A stretch of DNA of 64,000 bases from DATBDM01 sp036269915 (GTDB taxonomy: Bacteria > Actinomycetota > Thermoleophilia > Solirubrobacterales > Solirubrobacteraceae): assembly GCA_036269915.1 (NCBI GenBank), contig DATBDM010000131.1:1-64000 (forward strand), read 5' to 3'. Under the pieces are notes generated by a model. The model worked only from the letters and a program-made list of their open reading frames with translations. It was not told where the DNA came from and did not search any database. Shown one piece after another: positions 17,401-25,604 of the stretch. A program made the position numbers and the translations under genes. Position 1 is the first letter of the stretch. Each line of letters starts with the position of its first letter.

Positions 17401-17414
17401 TGACAGCGTTGTCA
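17401..17414. promoter_or_regulatory. LacI-family operator, distal copy
   Basis: TGACAGCGTTGTCA repeats the proximal site with one change and is centred 110 bases away, upstream of the start codon. Two such sites flanking a promoter region are the usual arrangement for repression by a looping LacI-type tetramer. Confidence 0.65.
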
Positions 17415-17423
17415 AGGCGCGGG

Positions 17424-18116
17424 TCAGACCGCGGCCTCGGCGCGGCGGCCGAGCACGTCGAGGAAGCCGTCGAGCCCGAGCCCGTCGAGATCCGCGACGA
17501 TCGCGTCGGCCTCCCCCAGGTCCATGGCCTCGGTGATCGGGTTCGGGAACGCGATCACCTGCATGCCGGCGGCGCGCGCCGCCTTGACGCCGTTGGGGGA
17601 ATCCTCGACGGCGACGGCCGCGGCCGCGTCGACGCCGAGCAGCGCGGCCGCCTCGCGGTAGAGCAGCGGATGGGGCTTGGCGCGGTCGGCGTCGCCGTCG
17701 GCGGCGACGACCTCGATGTCGTCGTAGAGGCCCAGCCGGGCGAGGTGGCCACGCACCCAGCGCTCGCTCGCGCTCGTGACCACGGCGACGTGCAGGCCAC
17801 GGTCGCGCGCCTCGTCGACGAGCTGCTCGATGCCGGGACGCAGCCGCTCCTGTTCGAGCAGCTGGTGATGGCGCCGCTTGGCGCGGTCCTCGAGCACGTC
17901 GCGGTCGACGTCGGTGCCGAGGTGCTCCTCGAGCAGCTCGAGCGGATCGACGCCGCCGATCGTGCCGACGGCCGCGGACCAGGCCTCGGGGGTGAGCTCG
18001 TAGCCGTGCTCGTCGAGCAGCTCGCGCCAGGACCCGTAGGACGCGCTCTCGGTCTCGAGCATGGTGCCGTCGAAGTCGAGCAGGATCGCCCGGACGGGAG
18101 GCGGATCGATCGTCAT
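17424..18116 (-). CDS. HAD-superfamily phosphatase/phosphoglucomutase-like protein
   Basis: 230 residues of HAD subfamily I with an inserted helical cap. The four motifs are intact: DFDGTML (the first Asp is the nucleophile and the second the general acid), VTSAS, Lys in RAKPHPLLY, and EDSPNGVKAA. The pattern resembles beta-phosphoglucomutases and small sugar-phosphate phosphatases. It lies just upstream of the secreted glycosidase-like gene on the same strand, so a sugar-phosphate substrate would fit, but that is inference. The distal LacI-type operator sits between the two genes, suggesting they are transcribed separately. Confidence 0.87.
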   Translation of the reverse strand: MTIDPPPVRAILLDFDGTMLETESASYGSWRELLDEHGYELTPEAWSAAVGTIGGVDPLELLEEHLGTDVDRDVLEDRAKRRHHQLLEQERLRPGIEQLVDEARDRGLHVAVVTSASERWVRGHLARLGLYDDIEVVAADGDADRAKPHPLLYREAAALLGVDAAAAVAVEDSPNGVKAARAAGMQVIAFPNPITEAMDLGEADAIVADLDGLGLDGFLDVLGRRAEAAV

Positions 18117-18140
18117 CGCAGACCAGCCTACGATCCCCCG

Positions 18141-19061
18141 ATGGATCTATGCCTCATGGTCGAGGGCCAGGAGGGCGTGAGCTGGCCCGAGTGGGTCGCG
18201 CTCGCACAGGGCTGCGAGGCGCACGGCATCCCCGCGATGTTCCGCTCGGACCACCACCTCAACCTCGACGGCCGCGCCGATCGGGGCTCGCTCGACGCCT
18301 GGGCGACCATCGCCGCGCTCGGCGCGGTGACGAGCACGGTCCGGCTCGGCACGCTCGTCTCCCCCGCCACCTTCCGGCACCCCTCGGCGCTGGCCAAGGC
18401 GGTGCTCGCCGCCGACCACGCATCGGGCGGGCGGGTCGAGCTCGGCCTCGGCGCCGGCTGGCACGCGCGCGAGCACGAGGCCTACGGCTTCGCCTTCCCG
18501 CCGCTCAAGGAGCGCATGGACCGGCTCGAGGAGCAGCTCGAGATCGTCCACGGCCACTGGGCCGACGGTTCGTTCTCGTTCTCGGGCCGCCACTACCGGC
18601 TCGTCGACCTCGACGCGCAGCCCAAGCCGCTGCAGCGCCCGCACCCGCCGCTGCTGATGGGCGGCGCGGCCGGGCCGCGCGGGGCGCGCCTCGCCGCGCG
18701 CTGGGCCGACGAGTACAACACGGTCATGCCGACGGCCGCCGAGGTGCGCGAGCGCCGCGAGCGCATCGAGCGGGCCTGCGAGGCGGCCGGGCGGGCGCCC
18801 ATCCCGCTGTCGGTGATGACCGGCTTCGTCGTCGGCCGCGACGACGCGGAGCTGCGCGATCGCAAGCGGGCGCTGGCCGAGTGGCGCGGCACCGACGAGC
18901 TGCCGGACACGTGGATCGCCGGCACGCTCGACCAGGCGACCGAGCAGCTCGCCGCGCTGCGCGACGCCGGCGTGCACCGGGTGATGCTGCAGAACCTCCT
19001 CCACCGCGACCTCGACGTGCTCGCGCTGATCGGCGAGGAGCTCGCGCCCCGGCTCGCCTGA
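18141..19061 (+). CDS. LLM-class (F420-dependent type) oxidoreductase
   Basis: 306 residues of the luciferase-like monooxygenase family in its F420-associated form. Visible: SDHHLNLDG after strand 2, TSTVRLGTLVSPATFRHPSALAK, the glycine motif LGLGAGWHAREHEAYG and the conserved C-terminal MLQNLLHRDLDVL. Such enzymes use reduced F420 or FMN to act on a wide range of small molecules; substrate is unknown. ATG at 18141 begins 24 bases from the divergent HAD gene. The DUF488 gene starts one base after its stop, so they are probably co-transcribed. Confidence 0.9.
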   Translation: MDLCLMVEGQEGVSWPEWVALAQGCEAHGIPAMFRSDHHLNLDGRADRGSLDAWATIAALGAVTSTVRLGTLVSPATFRHPSALAKAVLAADHASGGRVELGLGAGWHAREHEAYGFAFPPLKERMDRLEEQLEIVHGHWADGSFSFSGRHYRLVDLDAQPKPLQRPHPPLLMGGAAGPRGARLAARWADEYNTVMPTAAEVRERRERIERACEAAGRAPIPLSVMTGFVVGRDDAELRDRKRALAEWRGTDELPDTWIAGTLDQATEQLAALRDAGVHRVMLQNLLHRDLDVLALIGEELAPRLA

Positions 19062-19062
19062 C

Positions 19063-19500
19063 ATGCCAACGCTCTGGACCATCGGCTACGAGAAGCTGCT
19101 CCCGCCGGAGCTCGTCGCCGAGCTCGAGCACGCGGGCGTCGAGCGCGTCATCGACGTGCGCTTCCGCCCGCAGTCGCGGCGGCCCGGGATGAGCAAGACG
19201 CGGCTGGGCGAGATGCTCGGCGATCGCGGGATCGTCTACGAGCCGCGCCGCACGCTCGGCACGCCGCCCGACATCCGCCACCTGTTCCGCACGAACCGGA
19301 TCCCGGAGGCGCGCAGGCTGTTCCACACCCACCTCGAGGCGAGCGCCGCGGACGAGCTCGACGCCCTCGCCGCCGAGCTGCCGAACGCGCCGCGCACCGC
19401 GCTCCTGTGCCTGGAGGCCGACCCGGCCGACTGCCACCGGCGGGTGGTCGCGGAGTCGCTGGCGCAGCGGCTGCCGGGCCTCGACGTCATCGATCTGTAG
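19063..19500 (+). CDS. DUF488 family protein
   Basis: 145 residues. DUF488 signatures are clear: TIGYEKLLPPELVAEL, VIDVRFRPQSRRPGMSK, the GTPPDIRHLF middle section and the C-terminal LLCLEADPADCHRRVVAE with its conserved Cys-His-Arg. The family is widespread and of unsettled function. It follows the LLM gene by one base, and its last 14 bases overlap the 3' end of the convergent phosphodiesterase gene. Confidence 0.9.
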   Translation: MPTLWTIGYEKLLPPELVAELEHAGVERVIDVRFRPQSRRPGMSKTRLGEMLGDRGIVYEPRRTLGTPPDIRHLFRTNRIPEARRLFHTHLEASAADELDALAAELPNAPRTALLCLEADPADCHRRVVAESLAQRLPGLDVIDL

Positions 19501-20335
19501 CCCACGCCTCGCGAACCGCGACGGCGGTGTCGGGGTGGTCGGCGAAGACGCCGTCGACCCCGAGCTCCATGAAGCGGCGCAGCTCGGCCTCGGTGTCCGC
19601 GTCCTCGGGCCGGAACACCCAGGCGTGGACCAGCAGCCCGGCGCGGTGCGCGTCGCCGGCGAGGGCCGGCGAGACCTGGCTCTTCTCCGGCCCGATCGCC
19701 TGCGCGTAGCCCGCGACGTCCTCGAGCGCGAGCGCCGGCAGGCTCGGGGCGGTCAGCTGCACGCGCGGCGCGTCGACGAGGGCGGCGAGCCGGCGCAGGC
19801 TGTCGGGGTCGAAGGACTGCAGGAAGACGGGGGCATCGGGGCGGTCGAGGTGGTTGCGCGTCAGCGCGGCGGCCAGCGGGTCCTCGAGCGCGAGGCCGAG
19901 CGAGCGGAAGTACGCCGGATGCTTGGTCTCCGGGTAGATGCCGACCTGGGCGCGGCGGGCGAGGTCGATCACCTCCTGCAGCGTCGGGACGGTGAAGCGA
20001 CCGTCGAACGCGGCGTTCGCCGGCCGTACGTCGGGGATGCGCTCGGTCGCGCGCAGCGTGCGCAGCTCGGCGAGCGTGAAGTCCTCGGTGAACCAGCCGT
20101 CGTGCTCGCGCCCGTCGATCGTGCGCGTCGCACGGCGGCCGGCGAACTCCGGCCGGCTCGCCACGTCCGTCGTCTGCGTGATGTCGTTCTCGTGGCGGGC
20201 GACGAGCTCGCCGTCACGGGTCGCGACGAGGTCGGGCTCGATGAAGTCCGCGCCCATCGCGATCGCCAGCTCGTAGGCGGCCAGCGTGTGCTCGGGGCGG
20301 TATGCGGACGCGCCCCGGTGGGCGATGACGATCAC
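19487..20335 (-). CDS. GlpQ-like glycerophosphodiester phosphodiesterase
   Basis: 282 residues, TIM-barrel GDPD family: hydrolyses glycerophosphodiesters from phospholipid turnover to glycerol-3-phosphate and an alcohol. AHRGASAYRPEHT supplies the catalytic His-Arg, EPDLV the metal-binding Glu/Asp and ARHEND the second His. The N-terminus and the long insertion ending in GWFTEDFTLAEL are closest to periplasmic GlpQ, but no signal peptide is present. It starts at a GTG overlapping the stop of the GGDEF-EAL gene (GTGA), so it depends on that gene's transcript. A link between cyclic-di-GMP and phospholipid turnover is only suggested by position. Confidence 0.92.
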   Translation of the reverse strand: MIVIAHRGASAYRPEHTLAAYELAIAMGADFIEPDLVATRDGELVARHENDITQTTDVASRPEFAGRRATRTIDGREHDGWFTEDFTLAELRTLRATERIPDVRPANAAFDGRFTVPTLQEVIDLARRAQVGIYPETKHPAYFRSLGLALEDPLAAALTRNHLDRPDAPVFLQSFDPDSLRRLAALVDAPRVQLTAPSLPALALEDVAGYAQAIGPEKSQVSPALAGDAHRAGLLVHAWVFRPEDADTEAELRRFMELGVDGVFADHPDTAVAVREAWATDR

Positions 20336-22374
20336 CCGCGGACGGGTGCCCAGAGCCGCTCCTCCGCGGGGCCGGGGGCGCGCTGGGCGAGCCCGCGCAG
20401 CCAGACCTCGAGGTCCGCCATCGGCATCGGGCGCCCGAGGAAGTGCCCCTGCGCCTCGTCGCAGCCCCAGCGCGCGAGCTGCCCCCAGGTCTCGGCGTCC
20501 TCGACGCCTTCGGCAACGACGCGCAGGCCGAGCCGGCGCGAGAGGTCGACGATCGACTGCACGATCGCCGCGTCGCGCTTGTCGCGGCCGACGCGCATGA
20601 CGAACGAGCGGTCGATCTTGATCTCGTCGACGCGCAGCTGCTTGAGCTGCCCGAGCACAGAGTGGCCGGCCCCGAAGTCGTCGAGCGCGGTCTGCACGCC
20701 GGTCCGCCGCAACCCGATCAGCACGTCGACCGTGCGCTCGAGGTCGGCCATCACGACGTCCTCGGAGACCTCGAGCTGCAGGTGCTCGGCGTCGAAGCGG
20801 TGCCGCCGCAGGAGCCGCTCGACCTCGGCCGGCAGCCCCAGGTCGAGCAGGTCGGCGGGTCCCAGGTTGACGGCGACGCTCAGCTCGTAGCCCTCGCGAC
20901 GGCGGTGCCCGATCTCCTCGAGCGCCAGATCGAGCACGAACGCGGTCAGCGCGCGCGTGAGCCCGCTCTGCTCGACGAGCGGGAGGAAGTGCCCGGGGCC
21001 GAGCAGGCCGTGCTGGGGATGGTGCCAGCGCACGAGTGCCTCGACACCGCGCACCGCGCCCGTGCGCAGGTCGGCCTTCGGCTGGTAGTACAGCGCGAGC
21101 TCGCCCGCCTGCAGCGCGTCGCTGAGCTGGCCGACGAGCGCGAGCCGCTGGCGGCTGTGGCGGTCGCGCGAGGGCAGGTACACCTCGTGACCGGTGCGCA
21201 TCCGCTTGGCCTCGTACATCGCGACGTCGGCGCGTTGCAGCAGCCCGAGCGGGTCCTCGGCGTGATGCGGGAAGAGGGCGATCCCGACGCTCGCGTCGAT
21301 ATGCACGCTGATGCCGCCGACCTCGAAGGAGTCCTCGAGCGCGGCGCGCAGCCGCAGCCCGGCGGTGCTCGCCGACGCCTCGTCGCCCGGGTGGAGCACG
21401 ACGGCGAACTCGTCGCCGCCGAGCCGCGCGAGCGTGTCGTCGGCGCGCAGCATCGCCTGCAGCCGGGGGCCGATCTGGCGCAGGACCTCGTCGCCCGCGT
21501 GGTGGCCGAGCGTGTCGTTGAGCTCCTTGAAGCCGTCGAGATCGACGAGCAGCAGCGCGACCTGGCTGCCGCGTTCGCGTGCTGACTCGCAGACGGTCTC
21601 GAGCCGGTCGATCAGATGCCGGCGGTTGCCGAGGCCGGTGAGGTCGTCGGTGATCGCGCGCCGGTTGCTCTCCCCCAGCCGCTCGATGACGGTCGCGCCC
21701 GAGCGCAGCGTCCCGATCGCCACGGTGAGCGTCGCCAGCACGGCGGCGGCGTCGGCGACCTGCACGAACTGCCCGATCGTGAGCAGCGCGACCGAGCCGA
21801 ACGCGCAGGTGACCAGCGCCAAGAGGACCCGGCGGCTGAACTCCGGGCTCGGCCGTGCGCGCGGCTCGCGGTAGGCGGCGGCGCCCGCGAGCGCGAGTGC
21901 GGCGAGCGGCGAGAAGCCCTCGGGCAGGGCGAGCGCGACCAGCCCGAGGCAGCCGGCGGCCACGCACCAGCCCGGCCGCCATCGGCTCAGCGACATCAGA
22001 CCGACGACGCCGGCCGCGGCCACGGCGGGGGCCGTCGTCGCCCCGAGCGCGAGCGCGAGCGCGCCGCCGGCGGCCGCGCCGATGCCGGCGTCGAGCCGCG
22101 ACAGCCGGCCGACGTCCGGGCGGTGCTCGAGGACGAGGCCGATCAGCCCGGCGATCGCCACGACGCACGCGGCGATGCGCAGCCAGCGCGCCGCCTCGTC
22201 GTCTCCGGAGGCCGCGATGTCCCCGATCCCGGCGAGCAGCAGGGCCGCCGCGAGGACGAACCGGGGCGTGCGGCGCCCAGGGGCGCGCAGGGCCGCTGCG
22301 GCCGCCGCGATCGCCCCTGCACAGAGCACCGATCCCGACGTGACGTCGGCGAGCATGGAGCGATCGTTACGCAC
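20332..22374 (-). CDS. Membrane GGDEF-EAL cyclic-di-GMP enzyme
   Basis: 680 residues (GTG start; an ATG six codons in is an alternative). About eight hydrophobic segments occupy residues 10-220, including IAAAAAALRAP, LAAALLLAGIGDI and VLLALVTCAFGSVALLTIG. A GGDEF domain (about 235-395) has the intact active site LGGDEF and the inhibitory site RxxD exactly five residues before it. An EAL domain (about 410-665) keeps its key residues: EALVRW, AVNLGP, LEVSEDV, DDFGAGHS, IKIDRSF and VVAEGVED. Both synthesis and breakdown of cyclic-di-GMP are thus possible. It is coupled downstream to the phosphodiesterase gene and diverges from the pseudokinase gene. Confidence 0.93.
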   Translation of the reverse strand: MRNDRSMLADVTSGSVLCAGAIAAAAAALRAPGRRTPRFVLAAALLLAGIGDIAASGDDEAARWLRIAACVVAIAGLIGLVLEHRPDVGRLSRLDAGIGAAAGGALALALGATTAPAVAAAGVVGLMSLSRWRPGWCVAAGCLGLVALALPEGFSPLAALALAGAAAYREPRARPSPEFSRRVLLALVTCAFGSVALLTIGQFVQVADAAAVLATLTVAIGTLRSGATVIERLGESNRRAITDDLTGLGNRRHLIDRLETVCESARERGSQVALLLVDLDGFKELNDTLGHHAGDEVLRQIGPRLQAMLRADDTLARLGGDEFAVVLHPGDEASASTAGLRLRAALEDSFEVGGISVHIDASVGIALFPHHAEDPLGLLQRADVAMYEAKRMRTGHEVYLPSRDRHSRQRLALVGQLSDALQAGELALYYQPKADLRTGAVRGVEALVRWHHPQHGLLGPGHFLPLVEQSGLTRALTAFVLDLALEEIGHRRREGYELSVAVNLGPADLLDLGLPAEVERLLRRHRFDAEHLQLEVSEDVVMADLERTVDVLIGLRRTGVQTALDDFGAGHSVLGQLKQLRVDEIKIDRSFVMRVGRDKRDAAIVQSIVDLSRRLGLRVVAEGVEDAETWGQLARWGCDEAQGHFLGRPMPMADLEVWLRGLAQRAPGPAEERLWAPVRG

Positions 22375-22442
22375 CGAGGGCCGAAACGCCAGCGCGAAGG
22401 CTGAGAGCGGGCGCGGCGTGGCGAGCGCGTAGGGTGCTTCCG

Positions 22443-23180
22443 ATGGAGCGACGGACGTTCACCTCCGTCATCGACGGCCGCTTCCAGCTCGGCGAACGCC
22501 TCCACGGCGCCGAGGGGCTCGGCGTCTGGGAGGGCACCGAGCCCGCGGCGGGCGACCGGCCCGTGCTGGTCTCGATCGGCCCGTACGCGGGCGACGTCTT
22601 CGACGAGCTCCAGCTCGACGTCCCGGGCGTCCCGACGCTGCTCGCCGTGGGCGACGCGCCCGACGGCCGGACCGCCGTGGTCGAAGAGCATCCGCCCGGC
22701 GCGATCGCCACGCCCGCCCCGCAGGAGGCGGCGGCGCTCGGCGCCGAGGTCGCCGAGCTCGCCGCGTTCGTGCACCACATGGGGCTGGCGCTCGGCGGGA
22801 TCCGGCCCGAGTCGGTGTGGCGCGGCGACGAGGTGTCGATCTCACCGCGGCTGACGCGCCTGTGGGAGATCTCGCACGAGAGCCTCGACGCGCCCGGCGG
22901 CCCGTCGGTCTACATCTCGCTCGGCCGGCTGCGCGGCAGCGGCCCCACGCCGGCCGACGACGTCTTCGCGCTCGGCGCGACGATCGCCTCGTGGGCGACC
23001 GGGCAGCACGCCTTCGAGGGCGCGACGCGCGGCGAGCAGATCCGCGCGATCCACGATCGGCGCCGGCGCCCGTGGACCGGCGATCCGGCGCTCGAGCCGA
23101 TCGTGGCGGCGGCGCTGCGGCCGCGGGCGGACCGACCGAGCATGGAGCAGCTCGAGGCCCTGCTCAACGAGCTGGCCTGA
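22443..23180 (+). CDS. Protein-kinase-fold pseudokinase
   Basis: 245 residues. The fold of a bacterial Ser/Thr kinase can be followed: FQLGERLHGAEGLGVWEG where the glycine loop would be, AAFVHHMGLALGGIRPESV in place of the catalytic loop, and ADDVFALGATIASWATGQHAFEG matching the DxxSLG helix and its downstream PF loop. The catalytic Lys, the HRD Asp and the DFG Asp are all missing, and the protein contains no Lys at all. It should therefore not phosphorylate, and may act as a binding or scaffold protein. ATG at 22443; a GTG three codons earlier is possible. It is divergent from the GGDEF-EAL gene (68-base gap). Confidence 0.82.
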   Translation: MERRTFTSVIDGRFQLGERLHGAEGLGVWEGTEPAAGDRPVLVSIGPYAGDVFDELQLDVPGVPTLLAVGDAPDGRTAVVEEHPPGAIATPAPQEAAALGAEVAELAAFVHHMGLALGGIRPESVWRGDEVSISPRLTRLWEISHESLDAPGGPSVYISLGRLRGSGPTPADDVFALGATIASWATGQHAFEGATRGEQIRAIHDRRRRPWTGDPALEPIVAAALRPRADRPSMEQLEALLNELA

Positions 23181-23214
23181 CGCTGATCCTGGGTTCCGAG
23201 AACGAGCGCTTGGC

Positions 23215-23244
23215 CGTCGCGCCCGGAGGAGGGGTGGCGCGACG
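23215..23244. repeat. 9-bp inverted repeat in the gap after the pseudokinase gene
   Basis: CGTCGCGCC and its exact complement flank a 12-base loop, 35 bases past the stop of the pseudokinase gene. It may serve as that gene's terminator, although no T run follows. The rest of the 23181-23432 gap shows nothing recognisable. Confidence 0.4.
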
Positions 23245-23432
23245 ACCGAGCGTCGGAGGGAGATCGACCGCGGACGCCGGGGTTGGGGGGAAAGAGCAGT
23301 CCTGGGGCCGGTCTCTGAGAGGCGATCGGGGGAGGGATGTGATCGCGATATGTGAGAAGGATCTTCCATGACCCTCGGGGTGGTGCCTCTACGGCTCACC
23401 TGTGAGTCGACGTACGGTCTCCCGCACCCCCC

Positions 23433-23741
23433 TCAGGCGAGCACGGGGCGGTGGCGCCCGAAGCGGCGACGGCCACGGCGGCCGCGCTCCTCGAGACGCA
23501 CGAGCTGGCGGCCGCGCTCGGCGAGCAGGAACACCAGCTCGCCCGTCGGGCGGAACGGGTCCGCGACGGCGTGGAAGTCGACCAGGGAAAGGGCGGCCCA
23601 CACGCTTCCGCGGACCTCGGCGACGAGCACGTCGCCGGTGGGCACGCGAGCGGAGTCGAGCTCGGCGAGCCGCTCGATCGCGGGCTCGTCGTCGGGGCGG
23701 GCGATCCGGATGACGAGTTCTGGAGTGGACATGTGAGTCAT
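23433..23741 (-). CDS. Small GNAT-like N-terminal protein
   Basis: About 102 residues (an ATG three codons in, at 23732, is equally possible). The start IRIARPDDEPAIERLAELDSA and the strand VLVAEVRGSVWAALSLVD match the first half of GNAT acetyltransferases. The acetyl-CoA loop (R/QxxGxG/A) and the rest of the fold are missing, and the protein ends in a basic tail (RRGRRRFGRHRP). It is either a shortened stand-alone family or a decayed acetyltransferase. It is isolated between two gaps, with no operon partner. Confidence 0.6.
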   Translation of the reverse strand: MTHMSTPELVIRIARPDDEPAIERLAELDSARVPTGDVLVAEVRGSVWAALSLVDFHAVADPFRPTGELVFLLAERGRQLVRLEERGRRGRRRFGRHRPVLA

Positions 23742-23835
23742 GATCGCGCTGAGACGGCCCCCTTACATCGGGCGGATGGAGCGCGTTCGGGGCCTTAGGG
23801 CCTTAGTCCGCGCCGGGGTTGCGCTTACTGGTTAG

Positions 23836-24486
23836 ATGGCGGCGATGAGCGCTCAGCTGACCCCCGCGTATCGAGCCGTCATCGGCGCGACGTCGCCGAT
23901 CATGCGGCACTGGTCGCGCATGGAGGTCACGGGGCTCGAGGCCCTGCCCGCGACCGGCCCAGTCCTGCTCGCGGCCAACCACGACTCCTACTGGGACCCG
24001 ATCGCGATCGGCGTCGCCGCGGCCCCGACGCGTCAGATCCACGCGCTGGCGAAGTCGTCGCTGTGGAAGCCCGTGCTCGGCTGGGTGCTCGACGGCATGG
24101 GCCAGATCCCCGTGCAGCGCGGCACGGGGGACGCCGCGGCGATGGACCGCGCGATCGAGGAGCTGCGCGCGGGGAAGTGCATCGGCATCTTTCCGGAGGC
24201 GACGCGCTCGAAGGGGCTGGAGCTGCGCGCCCGCAGCGGATTCGGCCGGCTCGCCCAGGCCGTGCCGGAGGCGACGATCGTCTGCGCGACGGTGACCGGC
24301 ACCGTCGACGTCCCCCGCTTCCCGAAGCGCCCCGAGGTCCGCGTCGACTTCTTCCGCCCGGTCGACGCGCACGTCGACCCCGACGAGCCGCCGGCCGCGC
24401 TGCCGACGCGCCTGCTCGTCGAGATCCGCGCGCGCGCGCCGCGGGTGGTCCCGGGCCGGCGCCCGAAATCGGTCGCGCCGGCGTAG
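23836..24486 (+). CDS. 1-acyl-glycerol-3-phosphate acyltransferase family protein
   Basis: 216 residues of the PlsC family: moves an acyl chain from acyl-ACP or acyl-CoA to lysophosphatidate (or a related acceptor) at the membrane. The four blocks are recognisable: the NHDSYWD catalytic HxxxxD, a GQIPVQRG strand with the substrate Arg, FPEATRS, and a final VTGTVDVPRF. Start is either ATG 23836 or ATG 23845; no ribosome site is visible, so a leaderless message is possible. It may use products of the fab operon elsewhere in this window, but family members also act on other lipids. Confidence 0.9.
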   Translation: MAAMSAQLTPAYRAVIGATSPIMRHWSRMEVTGLEALPATGPVLLAANHDSYWDPIAIGVAAAPTRQIHALAKSSLWKPVLGWVLDGMGQIPVQRGTGDAAAMDRAIEELRAGKCIGIFPEATRSKGLELRARSGFGRLAQAVPEATIVCATVTGTVDVPRFPKRPEVRVDFFRPVDAHVDPDEPPAALPTRLLVEIRARAPRVVPGRRPKSVAPA

Positions 24487-24546
24487 CCGATCGGCGAACG
24501 TCGGCGGCCGCTTCGAAGGAGGGGCGCGTGCGGCGGCCTCGGCGGG

Positions 24547-24630
24547 ACGTGCATCTCGTCCCGTGGCGCGTTTTTGCCTCTGCTGGAGGCAAAACGCGCC
24601 AAGCGCTGCTGGACACAGCGAGATGCACGT
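24547..24630. repeat. Nested inverted repeats, second palindromic island
   Basis: An outer perfect 12-bp pair, ACGTGCATCTCG (24547-24558) and its complement (24619-24630), encloses a 15-bp stem. That stem pairs 24565-24580 with 24586-24600 (core GGCGCGTTTTGCCTC, one bulged T). The arrangement lies in the 263-base gap between two convergent genes, plsC-like and ppk2. Confidence 0.88.
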
Positions 24631-24659
24631 TGACGACGCTCAGCGTCCGCAACGTGCAT
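24623..24659. repeat. Hairpin ATGCACGTTG...CAACGTGCAT
   Basis: Perfect 10-base arms (24623-24632 and 24650-24659) contain an inner six-bp stem (GACGCT/AGCGTC). ATGCACGTTG recurs at 24683, exactly 60 bases further, the same period as the repeats at 14125/14185. CGGGTTGACGTTCGCCG at 24719-24735 also occurs, inverted, at 13910. Confidence 0.85.
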
Positions 24660-24749
24660 GGCGACCGCCCGGCCGAGCCCGGATGCACGTTGTGACCCTG
24701 TCGCCTTCCCACCCACCCGGGTTGACGTTCGCCGGCGCCGCCGGCGACC

Positions 24750-25604
24750 TCAGGGCATCGCCAGCAACCGGGCGCGCTGTGCCTCGATGTCCAGCCCCGG
24801 CGGGGCCGCCGGCCAGCGCAGCGCCATCGCCTCCAGCTGCTCGACGAGGATGTTCGTGACCGCCCAGTTGCGGTACCACTTGCGGTCCGCGGGGACGACG
24901 TACCACGGCGCCACCTCGCTCGTGCAGCGCTCGAGCGCGTCGGCGTAGGCGGTCATGTACTCCTCCCACAGCTCGCGGTCGTCGAGGTCGCTCGGGTTGT
25001 ACTTCCAGTGCTTGCGCGGGTCGTCCAGCCGCGCGAGCAGCCGCTCGCGCTGCTCGGCCGGCGAGATGTGCAGGAAGCACTTCACGACGCGGGTGCCGGC
25101 GGCCGAGAGCTCGGCCTCGAAGCGCTCGATCGCGCCGTAGCGGCGCGTCCAGGTGCGCCGGTCGGCGAGGCCGCGCACGCGCACGGCGACGACGTCCTCG
25201 TAGTGCGAGCGGTCGAAGACCGCGATCTGCCCCGGCGCGGGAAGCTGCCGGCGCACGCGCCAGAGGAAGTCGTGGCGGCGCTCCTCCGCGGTCGGTGGTC
25301 CGAACCCGTGCACGTCCACCCCCGACGGATCGACCTGCCCGACGACATGGCGGATCGTGCCTCCCTTGCCGGAGGTGTCCATCCCCTGCAGCACGAGCAG
25401 CAGGCTGCGCGTGCCTCCCGTCCGCCCCTCGGCGTAGAGCTGCTCCTGCAGCGTCGCCAGCCGCTCGCCGAGCCCGAGCGCCTCCTCGCGAGCGTCCTTC
25501 TTGCCGCCGTCGAAGCCCGGCGTGGAGCGCGTGTCGATCGTGTGCAGGTCGACCGGACCCGCCGGCAGGCGCAGCAGATCGGAGACGCGCTCGGCGGTGG
25601 TCAT
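24750..25604 (-). CDS. ppk2: Polyphosphate kinase 2 family protein
   Basis: 284 residues. PPK2 enzymes move phosphate between polyphosphate and nucleotides, usually regenerating ADP/ATP or GTP from polyphosphate. Walker A is VLQGMDTSGKGG, the lid/Walker B region is AVFDRSHYEDV, and the family tail VPADRKWYRNWAV is complete. It is a single-domain protein of normal length; nucleotide preference is not predictable here. The ATG at 25604 overlaps the nagA stop (ATGA), so it is translated from the nagA message, an unexpected partnership. Confidence 0.94.
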   Translation of the reverse strand: MTTAERVSDLLRLPAGPVDLHTIDTRSTPGFDGGKKDAREEALGLGERLATLQEQLYAEGRTGGTRSLLLVLQGMDTSGKGGTIRHVVGQVDPSGVDVHGFGPPTAEERRHDFLWRVRRQLPAPGQIAVFDRSHYEDVVAVRVRGLADRRTWTRRYGAIERFEAELSAAGTRVVKCFLHISPAEQRERLLARLDDPRKHWKYNPSDLDDRELWEEYMTAYADALERCTSEVAPWYVVPADRKWYRNWAVTNILVEQLEAMALRWPAAPPGLDIEAQRARLLAMP

